Shown here piece after piece: positions 8,709 to 17,787 of a DNA stretch of 64,000 bases; position 1 is the stretch's first letter; each line of letters opens with the position of its first letter. The notes below the pieces were generated by a model. That model was not told the DNA's origin and did not search any database. It saw nothing but the letters and a program-made list of their open reading frames with translations. Source of the DNA: Candidatus Caenarcanales bacterium. Its GTDB lineage: Bacteria > Cyanobacteriota > Vampirovibrionia > Caenarcaniphilales > Caenarcanaceae. The position numbers were made by a program, and so were the translations under genes. The stretch spans positions 1 to 64,000 of the forward strand of contig JASJDU010000003.1 in assembly GCA_030065015.1 (NCBI GenBank), written 5' to 3'.

Positions 8709-9638
8709 TTAGGGAGTTGATTCACTTAGCCACCGAGATGGATTTACACTTTGACCGTTTACATAAAGACCAAAATGCAAATGTGGTCCAGTTGCTATTC
8801 CGCTGTTGCCGACTTTACCAATTAATTGTCCAGCCGTAACTTCTTGATTCTCCTCAACATAAAACTCAGATAAATGAAGGTATGCCGAAACAACACCTTG
8901 GCCATGATCGATGAATAAGCAGTTTCCATGAACTGCAAAACCCTCTTTTTCTTTCCCCAACAAAATTACTTTTCCTTTCGCTGGAGATTTCACTGGAGAA
9001 CCAGTCCATCCCGCATAATCTATTCCTTTATGAAAGTAATCCTTAGCCAAAACTCCATTATATTTTCTTCTTAAACCATATGAAGCGGATTGTCTTGCAT
9101 TATTGGGTATTAACCATGATTTAGAATCATCCCATAACTTGTTAGGAGAAAAAGTATTAATTGCTTTTTTAACGGCTTTATCTTCTATTTCAGTTCTTTG
9201 AAGAGAGTTCTTCTTCTTACTCAATTTAATACTTTGAATTGTGAAATTACCTGCAAGAATATTAATTGAAAAAGTTTCAGAACCATTTGGGCAAAGCAAT
9301 GTCATCTTTTTTTGCCCGATTTGACTGAGAGGTGTAGTTGGTATCCTGGTAATAAAGTGAAAACCATTTTGTTTTTGTGATTTAATATACTCTTCCCAAT
9401 TGAGAATTTCTTTTGAGAATTTGTACTCATTATTTTCAAATTGAATCTTACATTCATTCAAAAAAGAAACATTCCCTTTCTCAAATGGATAATAAAGACC
9501 ACTTAAGATAACAACTTCACCTTGTTTAACAGAGTTAGGTCTAATCCATATTGCCGAATGCACAGCATAAGAATGCGTTAGAAGAAGGATTAACAGTAAT
9601 AGAATATTATTTTTCAATTTATAAAATCCAAAAATCAA
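8709..9638 (-). CDS. M23 (LytM/NlpD-type) metallopeptidase, exported
   Basis: Peptidoglycan endopeptidase of 309 aa. It has an N-terminal signal sequence (ILLLLILLLTHSYA), a beta-rich middle region that starts IWIRPNSVKQGEVV, and a C-terminal Peptidase_M23 domain with zinc ligands HxxxD (H203, D207) and HLHFG (H286, H288), so it looks catalytically competent. The frame opens at a TTG overlapping the upstream TGA by four bases (TTGA). A second TTG eight codons later, preceded by GGA, is an alternative start. It is co-transcribed with the Ppx/GppA-like gene, which suggests a cell-wall or stress link. A strong terminator lies downstream. Confidence 0.88.
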   Translation of the reverse strand: MIFGFYKLKNNILLLLILLLTHSYAVHSAIWIRPNSVKQGEVVILSGLYYPFEKGNVSFLNECKIQFENNEYKFSKEILNWEEYIKSQKQNGFHFITRIPTTPLSQIGQKKMTLLCPNGSETFSINILAGNFTIQSIKLSKKKNSLQRTEIEDKAVKKAINTFSPNKLWDDSKSWLIPNNARQSASYGLRRKYNGVLAKDYFHKGIDYAGWTGSPVKSPAKGKVILLGKEKEGFAVHGNCLFIDHGQGVVSAYLHLSEFYVEENQEVTAGQLIGKVGNSGIATGPHLHFGLYVNGQSVNPSRWLSESTP

Positions 9639-11248
9639 TTTGATATTAATTCATCAGTTTCTTCAGATTGTTGTTCCTCAGGCTCATCGGTTAGTCCACT
9701 AATTTCAACTTCTAATTTTTGATCGAATTGATTTTCAAAGGTTTTTTTCAAAATATTCAGTTGAATTAATTCTGGAGAAGAGTTAAGTCTTGGAGTAACC
9801 TGCAGAATAACAGTATCAGGAGATTTAGGCTTGGCTATTAATTTAACGTCTTGAACAGCGGATCTTCCAGTAACGTCCAAAGCTTTCACAATTTGAACAA
9901 TTGAAGCTAGTTTTCTAACAACGGACCGATGTTCCGGAGGCAAAAGATCAAGGTATTTTGATTGTCCGAACAAGTTTGTAGTACATGAAATAGCAACTGT
10001 ACAAGTTATCAATTTGCAATCAAACAAATTAATTCCTTCAACATCTTTGATTACTTTTAAAGCTAGTTCTGGTTCCATTTGAGATAGAGAACCACTAAAG
10101 AAAGCACTCAACCAAAGAATTTTTTTAGTTCTTGCATCCCACAGATGAAGCCATCCTTGAGTGGAGTCAAATATTTTATCTATTAATATTCCAAGCTGTG
10201 TAGCTCTACTAAAATCCTTTGGGTTTAAATGAATTAATTTTTCGTGAGCACTTCTTCTCCAATCATATTTGTGGTTTGAATTTTCTTCTTCAAATGTGCC
10301 ATTTTGAATTTGCTTATCCAAAATATAGCCTTTAATTCTGCTATCAGAATCCAGAGAGCAAGTGCTAGTTCCAAGACCCTCAAGCAAAAATCCAACTAAA
10401 ATAATATGAGCAGAAACATAATCCAAAGCATCTGAGCTAACCCAATCAGCCTTACTGTTTAAATATTGAGATTCTGAATCAATTACTTTATAACTCAGTT
10501 GTTGTATCCAGTCAGCATTTACTCTTTGTGTTTTTAAGTCTTTAGATAAAGCTTGTGAAATAAGACTTGCAGTATTCTCATCAAACGTAATTAAATGAGG
10601 CTTACCATAAAATTTAACTTGTTCAATGTACCTATAAAGATTAGCTTTTACAAAAAGTGTTAAAGACTCTTGATCGTGTTTCTTCCGAAGAGAGGCTATT
10701 AACTCCGCTATCTGCTGAGTACCAAAGTTAATTTGAATAATTTGGTCAAGCTTGTGAATATCACCAAAAACTAAATCAATATGCTCCTTACAAACATTAA
10801 CGTGACAAATCTTTGCTGTTGGCCTGAAATTTGGAAGATTGCTTTTGATTCCAAGAAAAGATTGTCTTGAACTTTCTTTTGACGAAAATTTTTCTACTTC
10901 AATCCCAAGCTGCGCTTGAAGACTATCCAAAATGAACTTAGTTCCTTCTATAGAGTCAATAAGAGGATGAGTAATGAATTCAACTTTAATTTGCTCTTTG
11001 GAAGATAGGTTCTGATTGTCTTTCTCAATTTCTTTGATCCATTTCCTCATAGTATCGACAATATTACATTGCTCTCTTTTAGAGAAAGGTTTACTTGGCT
11101 GAGAATACATAGAGTTTGAAGAATACAACTCTAAGAAACTCTCTTCTTGCAACTCAAGGGGAGTTTCCGATTCTGGGTTGAAATTCACTAAGGCCTTACG
11201 TAAATAATTGGGAGCAAAATATATTACGAGAGACTTTTCTTCAACCAT
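9635..11248 (-). CDS. degenerate Ppx/GppA-like phosphatase-family protein (probable pseudoenzyme)
   Basis: Protein of 537 aa that I align by eye with exopolyphosphatase/pppGpp phosphatase. Residues 115-134 (GIEVEKFSSKESSRQSFLGI) match the family's GLEVEVISGEEEARLIYLGV-like block. About residues 278-310 match the end of the second ASKHA lobe, and 375-470 (including LPPEHRSVVRKLASIVQIVKALD) match the HD-like C-terminal domain. The catalytic parts are missing: the phosphate loop DIGGGSTE is replaced by HVNVCKEHI, the first-lobe DIGTNSIRL by an unrelated stretch, and the HD pair by SAFFSG. It may therefore bind or scaffold rather than hydrolyse. The 3' end is coupled to the M23 peptidase gene. 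Confidence 0.7.
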   Translation of the reverse strand: MVEEKSLVIYFAPNYLRKALVNFNPESETPLELQEESFLELYSSNSMYSQPSKPFSKREQCNIVDTMRKWIKEIEKDNQNLSSKEQIKVEFITHPLIDSIEGTKFILDSLQAQLGIEVEKFSSKESSRQSFLGIKSNLPNFRPTAKICHVNVCKEHIDLVFGDIHKLDQIIQINFGTQQIAELIASLRKKHDQESLTLFVKANLYRYIEQVKFYGKPHLITFDENTASLISQALSKDLKTQRVNADWIQQLSYKVIDSESQYLNSKADWVSSDALDYVSAHIILVGFLLEGLGTSTCSLDSDSRIKGYILDKQIQNGTFEEENSNHKYDWRRSAHEKLIHLNPKDFSRATQLGILIDKIFDSTQGWLHLWDARTKKILWLSAFFSGSLSQMEPELALKVIKDVEGINLFDCKLITCTVAISCTTNLFGQSKYLDLLPPEHRSVVRKLASIVQIVKALDVTGRSAVQDVKLIAKPKSPDTVILQVTPRLNSSPELIQLNILKKTFENQFDQKLEVEISGLTDEPEEQQSEETDELISN

Positions 11249-11542
11249 ATAAGTTCTTGTATAAGTAAATTAAAGGATTATGGTAGCAATTAAAATAGGT
11301 AAAAACTTCGCTTTAATTTGAGTAAAAAACTTCATTTGGAATGGATTGATCTAGCGAACTCCTATTTTCATTCCCGTCATAAATATTGACTAATAAATTA
11401 CCATCTTCGGTTCTATTTGGAATATAGAAATTGATGAAATGTTTTGTTAATTGTTTGCGGTCTTGTTAATAAACTTGAAATTGCTAAATTCATAATTTTT
11501 AATAGCTTTTATGCCGATGGAAAGTTACGACAGAATAGCACG
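11249..11542. other. intergenic region with no recognisable gene
   Basis: AT-rich spacer upstream of the Ppx-like gene. It must hold that gene's promoter, but I could not fix -35/-10 boxes. A short direct repeat (TAAAAACTTC, twice about 30 bases apart near 11298-11340) is the only pattern noticed. Longest frames are under 25 codons. Confidence 0.4.
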
Positions 11543-11584
11543 GAGAAAATGAATAATTTCCCACATCAAATTATTCATTTTCTC
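11543..11584. terminator. perfect 17-bp inverted repeat, terminator-like
   Basis: The arms GAGAAAATGAATAATTT (11543-11559) and the exact complement (11568-11584) flank an 8-nt loop. It lies 27 bases downstream of the 87-aa gene on the minus strand, where it may end transcription. The stem is AT-rich and lacks a following T-run, so processing or transcript stability are alternatives. Confidence 0.55.
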
Positions 11585-11610
11585 AAAATTAAATTACAAA
11601 TCTATTCAGC

Positions 11611-11874
11611 TTAATAATTATGCTGAGGATCCTGCTCACGTTTATAGTTAATCTGTTCAAGTTCAATTCCTTGGCCTTGTCTATCAATTTTTTGTCTTTC
11701 GGTTTTTTCTGTAGAGTTAAACTCTTTCAACTTTTCTAAACCTTCAACCGGAATAGTATCAACACCACCATTTTGAGAATTGACAGGATAACTTGTAGAA
11801 ATATTAATTGGCAATAACGGAGGAATTCCCATTATCTTAGACAAGTAAGTGTAACTAATTATGTTTTGCCTCAT
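11611..11874 (-). CDS. small hypothetical protein, 87 aa
   Basis: Unrecognised. The N-terminal half (MGIPPLLPINISTSYPVN) is Pro/Ile rich; the C-terminal half is charged and Gln-rich (ERQKIDRQGQGIELEQINY). There is no signal peptide or clear domain. The start could be 11874 or the internal ATG at 11832. The perfect hairpin just downstream supports it being a transcribed unit. The pattern of a short N-terminal motif followed by a hydrophilic disordered tail recalls small flagellar or secreted accessory proteins, but nothing proves this. Confidence 0.5.
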   Translation of the reverse strand: MRQNIISYTYLSKIMGIPPLLPINISTSYPVNSQNGGVDTIPVEGLEKLKEFNSTEKTERQKIDRQGQGIELEQINYKREQDPQHNY

Positions 11875-11998
11875 TTACACATAGGGAATTGCCTTTGCAA
11901 TGATTTAAGTTTCAGGTTTAACTCCAATATCGTACAGACAATCATTTCGACGTATAGACTATAATAAGATTCGAAATGTATTAGTTCAACGGGTTCTA

Positions 11999-12670
11999 AT
12001 GAATATAGATATCAATCAAATAGGCAATTGCTACAAAATAAACTTTCTAAGAAAACAACATCAGATAAATTCAACAAAAAGGAAGTCCGTTTTTCATTCT
12101 CATTCCGCAAAACATGTTTCTTTTCAAAGAAAGGGAATCAAAAAAGAAGTTATTGAAAGACTAAAAGTGGATTCTGAAATTTCTAGTCGGAAAGAAGAAA
12201 CAAGCCCACTCACAGACAATTTCTTCAATACAAAGCTTACTCTCATCCTCAATGAATTGGAAAAGACTCATTATGAATATGTGGCAGTTGGTTCTTATCC
12301 AGGCAAATATTTCATAATAATGAACGGACAAAATTCATGTTCAGTAATTACTATCCATAAAAAACAAACACAAAGAGGTCACAATATTGAAGTTTATCCA
12401 ATAACTGAAGAAGAAAATGACCAAGGTGACACAAGAATAAAATTAAGTTTTAAATATTATGGAGAAGATAATCCAGAAGAAAAACACTTTTTCTTTATTC
12501 CCTCATCACCAAAAGAAAAAAGAACTTTAGTAAATAGCTACCAGAAACTCATTGAGGGTAATGATGGGGTTCCAATAATAAATGAATGGGTATACCCTGA
12601 ATCGATACTATCAGTAAGAGAAGAGGTTTTTCAATGGTCTGGAGCAGTAGGTAAAAAGGAAAGCAGCTAA
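11999..12670 (+). CDS. hypothetical protein, 223 aa
   Basis: Unrecognised cytoplasmic-type protein. The first 60 residues are basic and His/Lys/Arg-rich; the rest is an alternating beta/alpha pattern (YEYVAVGSYPGKYFIIMNG, then HFFFIPSSPKEKRTLVNSYQK). A TATAAT hexamer at 11960-11965 gives a plausible -10 box about 34 bases before the ATG, though the -35 is poor. It converges on the 211-aa exported protein gene with a 52-base gap. There are no catalytic motifs I can name. Confidence 0.6.
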   Translation: MNIDINQIGNCYKINFLRKQHQINSTKRKSVFHSHSAKHVSFQRKGIKKEVIERLKVDSEISSRKEETSPLTDNFFNTKLTLILNELEKTHYEYVAVGSYPGKYFIIMNGQNSCSVITIHKKQTQRGHNIEVYPITEEENDQGDTRIKLSFKYYGEDNPEEKHFFFIPSSPKEKRTLVNSYQKLIEGNDGVPIINEWVYPESILSVREEVFQWSGAVGKKESS

Positions 12671-12722
12671 ACAAGCTACCTCCCTTATTTTATAAATTGA
12701 TTTCTAAAACTGGATTCAAAAA

Positions 12723-13358
12723 TTACCACATTCCTCTTACGGGAGCTTGAGATGTATACTCAACCGGCTCACTGTAATATTCAGGCTCGTACTGTGGAGC
12801 TGCTTGATAAGCAGTCTGCTGCTGGTATCTTACTTGTCTCTTAGCTTGATCTGGGAGAACTAATAAATAGACCTCAGTCTTTGGAGCGGAAGCAACTGCA
12901 GGTGCAGCTTGAAAGTTACCACCTGGCGGATAAGCAAAAATTTGCTGTATTGGTGTGGCACTACTAGGGAAAACAGCTGGAGTTGCGGTAGCAGTATGAT
13001 GGGTTTCTACAGTACCTTTAACACAGGATGAACATACAGGAGCTGGTGTACATCCCACTGGCGCAGGTGCGCATCCAACTGGTTCCATCTGCGCATGCTG
13101 AGTTTGGGCACAACCACCACCAATCTTACAAAGATTGATTCCTCTAATAGCAGAAGCATAAATAATATCGTTTGCGGTTTTATCAAAATAAAAGCCTAAA
13201 CGAAGTCCAAATTCTCTTGAACCGGCACAGGGAACGTTAACTTTTTCATTATAAAAACCACTGTTCAAACCAAATCTAATGGCTTGTGCATCTTGAGTAG
13301 TTCCAATGAATGTCAATATTGCAAGGCAAAAAACTAATCTTTTGAATAGAGTTAACAC
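12723..13358 (-). CDS. exported Cys/Pro/Ala-rich protein, 211 aa
   Basis: The start is GTG at 13358, supported by AGAGGA 8 nt upstream. A clear signal peptide ends with AQA (about residue 26). The mature protein has a short region with repeated aromatic/Gly motifs (FGLNSGFY, FGLRLGFYF). A Cys-rich centre includes the tandem PVGCAPAPVGCTPAPVC plus CSSC. A low-complexity tail of Ala, Gln, Tyr and Pro follows. It is likely an envelope or extracellular structural protein with disulfides, but no family is recognised. The unusually long leader upstream is described separately. Confidence 0.65.
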   Translation of the reverse strand: MLTLFKRLVFCLAILTFIGTTQDAQAIRFGLNSGFYNEKVNVPCAGSREFGLRLGFYFDKTANDIIYASAIRGINLCKIGGGCAQTQHAQMEPVGCAPAPVGCTPAPVCSSCVKGTVETHHTATATPAVFPSSATPIQQIFAYPPGGNFQAAPAVASAPKTEVYLLVLPDQAKRQVRYQQQTAYQAAPQYEPEYYSEPVEYTSQAPVRGMW

Positions 13359-13585
13359 TTTTGTTTTCCTCTTTGGATAAATATTTACAAGCGATCTATT
13401 CCACTAGCATGCTTGGGGATTCTCTCTTAATCTATTGTTTCAGGGATTGCTCAATCCCGAAGAAAGGAGCTAAAACCCCAGATCCACTGAGAAATAAGGA
13501 TTAGCACTGAGATAAAAATGTAGAAAACCCTCAAGATTATCGGTGGATTCTCTTAGGGAAATCAGAAGATAGCTTTATATTGAGC
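13359..13585 (-). promoter_or_regulatory. 227-nt leader of the exported Cys-rich protein, possible structured RNA
   Basis: Between the rhodanese gene and the GTG start there is a stretch richer in G and C than its surroundings. It contains a GGGATT/AATCCC hairpin with a 4-nt loop (13443-13458), a 12-base palindrome ATTGAGCTCAAT at 13579-13590 reaching into the rhodanese stop, and a repeated AGAGAATCC (near 13420 and 13550). It matches no riboswitch consensus I know. It holds the promoter and may hold a regulatory leader. Confidence 0.35.
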
Positions 13586-13948
13586 TCAATACCTTTCTAC
13601 AGAATCATCAACCTCTAAAGACCAACGATCGATACCACCCATCAAGTTATAGATATCGTCATAACCTTCTTCAATTAAGTAATTTGCCGCTTTTAAACTT
13701 CTTTTTCCATGATGACAATACAGAATTATTCTGCTCTTTTTATCTAATTTAGCGGATTTAATAGATTCAATAAAATCACTCAAAGGACACAAAATAGAAT
13801 TATTAATTTTGCAAAAACTATATTCATCTTTCTCTCTGACGTCGACTAAGAAAAACTTTTGATTACTATCTATTAAAGATTTCAGCTCAAGTGGCTCAAT
13901 ATTTTTAACTTCAGTAGTATTATCTAAATTCATAAATTTATTAAACAT
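13586..13948 (-). CDS. single-domain rhodanese (thiosulfate sulfurtransferase-like)
   Basis: Rhodanese domain of 120 aa, with LVDVREKDEY in the first conserved block and the active loop CHHGKRS (C78), a six-residue loop typical of sulfur-transferring rhodaneses. NLMGGIDRW closes the fold. It overlaps the end of mrp by 8 bases (ATGTTTAA contains both start and stop), so translation is coupled; a second ATG five codons in could also be used. Pairing with an Mrp Fe-S ATPase suggests sulfur handling for cluster metabolism, which is inference. The product is cytoplasmic. Confidence 0.88.
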   Translation of the reverse strand: MFNKFMNLDNTTEVKNIEPLELKSLIDSNQKFFLVDVREKDEYSFCKINNSILCPLSDFIESIKSAKLDKKSRIILYCHHGKRSLKAANYLIEEGYDDIYNLMGGIDRWSLEVDDSVERY

Positions 13949-15014
13949 TAACCGGTTCTTGTTTCACAGTCTGTATGCTCACTTGAGCTGCAACATTTTT
14001 ACTTATTTCTAGAAAAGCCTTAGAAACTACATTTTCTGGTTCTGAAATCGTAACTGGAATTCCCTTATCTCCGCCCTCTCTAAGTTCAATTTGCAAAGGC
14101 ACTTGACCTAAACATTCTATTCCAAGCTCTTCAGCAGCTTTCTTTGCACCACCAGAACCAAAAATATCGTACTCTTTACCGGTATCCGGAGCAATAAAAT
14201 AACTCATATTTTCAATTATCCCGAGGATAGACACTTTCATTTGCTTAAACATTGAAAGACCTTTTTTACTATCCAACAAAGCAACATCTTGAGGTGTAGA
14301 TACTACTAAAGCCCCTGAAATTGGAACTGCTTGGCAAAGAGATAGCTGCGCATCACTTGTGCCAGGAGGTAAGTCGACAACCAAGTAATCGAGTTCACCC
14401 CACATCACATCTCTGAGGAACTGATTAATTGCACTGTGCAACATAGGGCCTCTCCAAACTACCGGCTCACTGTCTTTCAATAAAAGACCCATGGATATAG
14501 CTTTCACACCGTGTGCTTCAAGTGGAATGAGTTTTTTTCCATCTTCTGATAATGAAGGTTGCTGAGATAAGCCCAGCATAAGGGGGATATTAGGACCAGT
14601 TATATCAGCATCAAGTATTCCAACCTTCGCTCCTTGTTTACTCAGAGAGATTGCTAAGTTAACGGATACAGTGCTCTTTCCAACACCACCTTTTCCAGAA
14701 CTTACAGCAATAATATTTTTAACTCCATCAACTGGTTGCTTACCAGACATACCTCTAAAACCTCGGACTTCAGCCGTAGTTACAATTTCAACATTTTCAG
14801 CACCAATTTTATAAAGAGCTTGTCTGCAATCTTCCTCTATTTTGCTTTTCAAGGGGCAAGCTGGAGTGGTCAAAACAAGATTAAACTTAACCGTTTTTTT
14901 ATTTAAAACTTCAATATTCCTCGCCATGTTCAGCGTTATAAGATCTTTTTGTAAATCAGGATCGTTTACAGTGCTCAGTGCTTCTTGTGCCTTTTCTATA
15001 GTTAGTTCTGACAT
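13941..15014 (-). CDS. mrp: Mrp/NBP35-family iron-sulfur cluster carrier ATPase
   Basis: P-loop ATPase of 357 aa that carries Fe-S clusters to target proteins. An N-terminal MIP18/DUF59 domain (about 1-85, with PACPLKSKI) is followed by the deviant Walker A GKGGVGKS (107-114) and a MinD/ParA-like fold with DLPPGTSD. Many homologues have a CPxC near the FIAPDTGKEYDIFG segment; here both cysteines are absent, as I recall for cyanobacterial Mrp proteins, leaving cluster binding to other residues. Its stop overlaps the rhodanese start, forming a two-gene unit. Confidence 0.92.
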   Translation of the reverse strand: MSELTIEKAQEALSTVNDPDLQKDLITLNMARNIEVLNKKTVKFNLVLTTPACPLKSKIEEDCRQALYKIGAENVEIVTTAEVRGFRGMSGKQPVDGVKNIIAVSSGKGGVGKSTVSVNLAISLSKQGAKVGILDADITGPNIPLMLGLSQQPSLSEDGKKLIPLEAHGVKAISMGLLLKDSEPVVWRGPMLHSAINQFLRDVMWGELDYLVVDLPPGTSDAQLSLCQAVPISGALVVSTPQDVALLDSKKGLSMFKQMKVSILGIIENMSYFIAPDTGKEYDIFGSGGAKKAAEELGIECLGQVPLQIELREGGDKGIPVTISEPENVVSKAFLEISKNVAAQVSIQTVKQEPVNV

Positions 15015-15195
15015 GTTTTGAGTATTTGTAGATTCATAAATTATGTACTAGAAACTATAACAAAACTTGATTTTAGAGGTTGATTAAACATTTTCAGCTT
15101 TCAACTTCAGTTAAGTTCTTTGTTCAATTCATCTAAAAAACAAGTAAATGATCAACAATATTTCACTCTGAATTAATCCACTCAAAACTTAATAC

Positions 15196-16392
15196 TCAAT
15201 TAATCATCTGCAAAACAGCTCCTTGAGGATCAGAGTCAAGTATTTGGAAGTCTCTATTCTTACGTTTTTCGAGAAAACCTTGCATTTGTCTCAATGTCAA
15301 GCTAGGAAATATAATTGGTTCTCCTTTAACCCAATATTGCATTGGAAGAAAAGTACCCAACCCATCAACAATAATGTATCCTCGCTCATTTAAATAAGGC
15401 TTACTATTATCCAATACAGAATTAAAATCCGACTCATCGTTTGCGTAGGTTATTAAACTTGATAAATACAAAATAACTGATGCTTTTTTAGCACCAGCTA
15501 AAATTTGCTCCCTTATCTCTGGTGATTCATAAGAACCTCTAACAAAATTTTTTGGGTACTTACTATTGAACCCAGACGTTTCAATTTGTGAACTGGGATC
15601 TATTCCTATAACATTAAATCCCATTTCGAGAAGATCATAACAAATTCCTCCATCACCACAGCCAATATCGAGAATTAAATTTTCTTTTTTTATATACCTT
15701 GAAAGCAGTTGAGGGAGAAAAGCATTCATTCTAGTCTCCTTTTTTACACCAAAAAGCTTTGAAAAAATGTTACTTTGTCGTGCAGAATCTTCTTCTATTC
15801 TACTTTTCGACACAGTGAATGCCTTGTAGTCATTTGGAGGAAAAAAATATTTATTTTTATAGCGATTTTGGAACTCTTCTAATTCATTCCCAAGAGGTAA
15901 ATCAATCCCAATAAAAGATGTAAATTCTCTCAAATAATTCGTTAACATTGCTCTGTTTTCGTTATTAACCAAATCATGCTTCAACATCAAGTAAAGAGAC
16001 AACTGCCTGTCTAAGTGTAAAAAGGACTTAGCATCATACTCATTTCCAGTTTTCATCTTATTCTCATAATTAGTAAGACTCGCAAATTCAGCCCAAAAAA
16101 TTGCAATATTCCACCAATCATCTTTAGTTCGTTCACCGTTTTTCTTAGCCAAGGACTGCGCAACCTCATAAATAAATTTACTTTTTTTGCTAATCCCCCA
16201 AAACTTTAAATTACTTAAGTTGCAGTTTAGTGAATTAGCATTCTTCTGCAATTTACCTAATTGCTTTGTAGTCGGTTTACTATTTAAATTTTTCGGTTTC
16301 AAATTTCTTTCATGAACTTGAGTTCCTCCCTTTAAATAGGATTTAATTCCTAAAATCAAGTTACTAGCAATCAATGGACTAACATTATTCAT
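15196..16392 (-). CDS. class I SAM-dependent methyltransferase, 398 aa
   Basis: The C-terminal half carries a Rossmann methyltransferase: motif I ILDIGCGDGG (near residue 240), acidic loop NVIGIDPSS, and a later strand GYIIVDGLG. The N-terminal half is basic then helical, with GERTKDDWWNIAIFWAEF, and is not a domain I recognise; it may determine the substrate. There is no operon partner: gaps of about 170-180 bases flank it on both sides. The substrate cannot be named from sequence. The start ATG at 16392 is the first in the frame. Confidence 0.72.
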   Translation of the reverse strand: MNNVSPLIASNLILGIKSYLKGGTQVHERNLKPKNLNSKPTTKQLGKLQKNANSLNCNLSNLKFWGISKKSKFIYEVAQSLAKKNGERTKDDWWNIAIFWAEFASLTNYENKMKTGNEYDAKSFLHLDRQLSLYLMLKHDLVNNENRAMLTNYLREFTSFIGIDLPLGNELEEFQNRYKNKYFFPPNDYKAFTVSKSRIEEDSARQSNIFSKLFGVKKETRMNAFLPQLLSRYIKKENLILDIGCGDGGICYDLLEMGFNVIGIDPSSQIETSGFNSKYPKNFVRGSYESPEIREQILAGAKKASVILYLSSLITYANDESDFNSVLDNSKPYLNERGYIIVDGLGTFLPMQYWVKGEPIIFPSLTLRQMQGFLEKRKNRDFQILDSDPQGAVLQMIN

Positions 16393-16560
16393 AGAAAAAA
16401 AGTGGGAAACAATTTATCAAAGAAATAAACGCATAATTGAGATACAGAATTATTCTTGCTGACAATGCATACCTTTGGTTGTTAAATCCTAGTAAACTAT
16501 TGGTGCCAGAAAAAAAGATCTGGGCGCAATCGATTCAAAAAACCATAAGACACATCTCTA

Positions 16561-17736
16561 CTATTCCTGGAAATTCACCATTCCAGAAACTCTAGCGGCT
16601 TTTTGCCTAGCGAACTCTATACTTGAAGCCTGAGCCAGAGCAACTCCCATCCTCCTATGTGGTCTGCATTCTGGTTTACCAAATATTCTTAAATCGGTTA
16701 ATCCATCTGATAAAGCATTGTCCAAGATTTCAAAGCAAAAAGATTTTGAATCTTCTGATGCTAAAACCACAGCACTTGCAGATGGGCCAAATTGTTTAAT
16801 TAGAGGAATCGGTAATCCTAAAATTGCACGAAGATGAAGATCAAACTCAGATAAATTTTGAGAAATTAAGGTCACCATTCCCGTATCATGAGGTCTCGGA
16901 GATAATTCTGAAAAAACCACTTCATCTTTGGTTATAAAAAACTCAACACCAAAAACTCCTGCTCCTCCGAGTCTATCAGTAACTTTTTTAGCAATTGCCT
17001 CTGCATTTTTTATAAGAGTATCTTGTCTAAAATCACTTTCCTCAAAAGCTGGTTGCCAAGACTCTTGATAATCCCCTCTTTCTTGCCTATGTCCAATTGG
17101 TTCACAAAAAAGAGTTTCTCCATTCCATTGTTTTACTGTCAACAAAGTAATTTCTATCTCAAAATCAATAAATTCTTCAATAATAACTTTTGTTGAATTA
17201 CCTCTTGCTCCCTTAACTGCGTTATTCCAAGCAAGCTCCAAATCTTCCAAAGAATGCGCTGTAGACTGCCCTTTTCCAGAAGAAGACATTACAGGTTTTA
17301 CAACATTTGGGAAACCAATATCCAGAGCTACTTTTTTCAATTCTTCAGCTGACTCAGCATAAGCATATCTTGCGGTTCTAATTCCCAGCTCCTTGGAAGC
17401 AAGCTCTCGAATGCAATCTCTATTCATTGTGTAATTAGTTGCACTCGCAGTAGGAATCACCTTAAAGCCTTCCTTTTCTAGCTCCATTAGTTTTTCTGTA
17501 TTTATGGCTTCAACTTCCGGGACAATAAAATCCGGATTATGCTTACGAATAATTTTTTCCAAAGCTACCTCATCGAGCATTGATATCACTTCATACTCAT
17601 CGGATACTTGCATTGCTGGAGCGTTAGGGTACTTATCAACTGCTATCACATAATTGCCCAAACGCTTAGCTGCTATTACAAACTCTTTGCCCAACTCGCC
17701 AGAACCGAGAAGAAGAAACTTTTTAGGTAATTGCAT
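16561..17736 (-). CDS. purT: formate-dependent phosphoribosylglycinamide formyltransferase
   Basis: PurT converts GAR to formyl-GAR with formate and ATP, the folate-independent third step of purine synthesis. The 391-aa ATP-grasp protein has the expected order: LLGSGELGKE at the N-terminus, VIPEVEAI-like central part (IVPEVEAINTEKL), the MSSSGKGQS ATP loop, the FGVEFFI metal region and ELSPRPHDTGMVTL. Length is typical. It lies 51 bases downstream of the O-antigen-ligase-like gene. purD, which supplies its substrate, is also in this window but far away (56 kb). Confidence 0.95.
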   Translation of the reverse strand: MQLPKKFLLLGSGELGKEFVIAAKRLGNYVIAVDKYPNAPAMQVSDEYEVISMLDEVALEKIIRKHNPDFIVPEVEAINTEKLMELEKEGFKVIPTASATNYTMNRDCIRELASKELGIRTARYAYAESAEELKKVALDIGFPNVVKPVMSSSGKGQSTAHSLEDLELAWNNAVKGARGNSTKVIIEEFIDFEIEITLLTVKQWNGETLFCEPIGHRQERGDYQESWQPAFEESDFRQDTLIKNAEAIAKKVTDRLGGAGVFGVEFFITKDEVVFSELSPRPHDTGMVTLISQNLSEFDLHLRAILGLPIPLIKQFGPSASAVVLASEDSKSFCFEILDNALSDGLTDLRIFGKPECRPHRRMGVALAQASSIEFARQKAARVSGMVNFQE

Positions 17737-17787
17737 CTCTCAATCTCTATAAAACATTATTGTCCAGGGTTAATATTAAACTCAATA

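Noticed and set aside
13359-13585. Known riboswitch (c-di-AMP, c-di-GMP, TPP, cobalamin) in the leader
   Set aside because: None of the conserved core sequences could be found on either strand.
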